Shown one piece after another: positions 7,858 through 8,197 of a stretch of 8,197 nucleotides of DNA. The translations under genes were made by a program, and so were the position numbers. Position 1 is the first letter of the stretch; every line of letters begins with the position of its first letter. The notes beneath the pieces are model-generated. The model was not told where the DNA came from, made no database searches, and was given only the letters and a program-made list of their open reading frames with translations. The DNA comes from an uncultured Ignavibacteria bacterium. Lineage in GTDB: Bacteria; Bacteroidota; Ignavibacteria; Ignavibacteriales; Melioribacteraceae. The stretch spans positions 1 to 8,197 of the forward strand of contig CALGLM010000507.1 in assembly GCA_937930275.1 (NCBI GenBank). Reading direction: 5' to 3'.

Positions 7858-7903
7858 ATAAAAAAAATCCGAAATAACTTATAAATAGTAGTTATTCCGG
7901 ATT
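7858..7903 (-). terminator. Intrinsic terminator of the T9SS cargo gene
   Basis: Two 14-base arms (7866-7879 and 7890-7903) pair around a 10-base loop. Read on the minus strand, 13 pairs are Watson-Crick and the remaining one is a G-U wobble, so the stem is continuous. On the plus strand that position is an A-C mismatch. The stem is followed directly by eight Ts on the minus strand (7860-7867), while no T-run follows in the plus direction. It is therefore a one-directional terminator. It lies 65 bases after the stop codon of the sorting-domain gene and insulates the channel gene from it. Confidence 0.88.
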
Positions 7904-7926
7904 AAAGACTCAAAAATCAGCTATTT

Positions 7927-7940
7927 GAAGATTAATCTTC
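7927..7940. repeat. Perfect 14-bp palindrome in the 3' untranslated region
   Basis: GAAGATTAATCTTC reads the same on both strands. It lies between the stop codon of the sorting-domain gene (7969) and its terminator. As RNA it could form a 5-bp stem with a 4-base loop. It might be a protein-binding site or a helper hairpin, or chance. Confidence 0.35.
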
Positions 7941-7968
7941 TTCTATTATTTTGCAAATTCCCTAAATT

Positions 7969-8197
7969 TTATTTCATAAAAACCATTTTATTAGCTTTTG
8001 AGTATTTATTATTATAAACCATTTTATAGTAATAAACACCGCTGCTTAAGTTTTTAGCATTAAATATTACTTTATGATTCCCTTCCGGATACTCTGTATT
8101 AACTAACTGTTCAACAAGTTCACCAACTGCATTATATAGAATAATTGCAACTTTTCCTTCTTTGGGAATATAAAATTCAATTGTTGTTTGCGGGTTA
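7969..8197 (-). CDS. C-terminal T9SS type A sorting domain of a secreted protein, 5' part outside window
   Basis: The last 75 codons and the TAA stop of a larger gene enter from the right edge. The translation shows the full type A sorting signature of the type IX secretion system: NPQTTIEFYIP at the start, YNAVGELVEQLVN, a Gly-Asn-His turn, FNAKNLSSGVYYYKM, and a terminal KMVFMK. This domain directs export across the outer membrane by T9SS and is normally removed by the sortase PorU, with attachment of the cargo to A-LPS at the cell surface. The cargo domain itself is not visible, so the protein's function cannot be told. The version with NP..T..F.IP, YN..GE and SGVYYYK resembles those of Ignavibacteria. 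Transcription ends at the terminator 65 bases downstream. Confidence 0.93.
   Translation of the reverse strand, partial: NPQTTIEFYIPKEGKVAIILYNAVGELVEQLVNTEYPEGNHKVIFNAKNLSSGVYYYKMVYNNKYSKANKMVFMK

Overview
The window looks like one end of a draft contig from a very AT-rich bacterium of the Bacteroidota/Ignavibacteriota (FCB) group. Three things point there: the C-terminal type IX secretion (T9SS) type A sorting domain at the right edge, the SMC ATPase head with a GPNGCGKTN Walker A and a YSVIELKM segment, and the general absence of Shine-Dalgarno sites. The wording of the sorting domain (NPQTTIEF, YNAVGE, SSGVYYYK) resembles Ignavibacteria more than classical Bacteroidetes. This placement is by eye only.

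Layout, left to right: bases 1-47 are not biological. They match the 3' 47 bases of the Illumina TruSeq universal (P5) adapter and are joined directly to the insert. All recognisable genes are on the minus strand, so transcription runs right to left. At the right edge (7969-8197) is the last 75 codons of a secreted T9SS cargo protein. It is followed by a 14-bp palindrome and a clear intrinsic terminator (7858-7903). After an AT-rich spacer comes a four-gene cluster: an MscS-type channel with a C-terminal cyclic-nucleotide-binding domain (6259-7692), a cytoplasmic CBM9-like protein (5585-6250), a glycoside hydrolase family 2-like protein fused to a polytopic membrane domain (2896-5487), and smc (48-2879, 3' end lost at the contig end). 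The gaps between them are 8, 97 and 16 bases, so an operon or partly coupled transcription unit is likely.

The smc gene starts with TTG, so an ATG-only search misplaces its start, and its 3' end is missing. The most unusual gene is the GH2-like fusion. It keeps the GH2 fold landmarks but has Ser-Ser where the acid/base Asn-Glu pair should be, and it carries about six more membrane segments after the barrel. It is more likely a periplasmic, membrane-anchored binding or sensing protein than a working glycosidase. With the CBM9-like protein and the ligand-gated-type channel, it forms an envelope-related set upstream of a chromosome-organising gene. A functional link among them is speculation.
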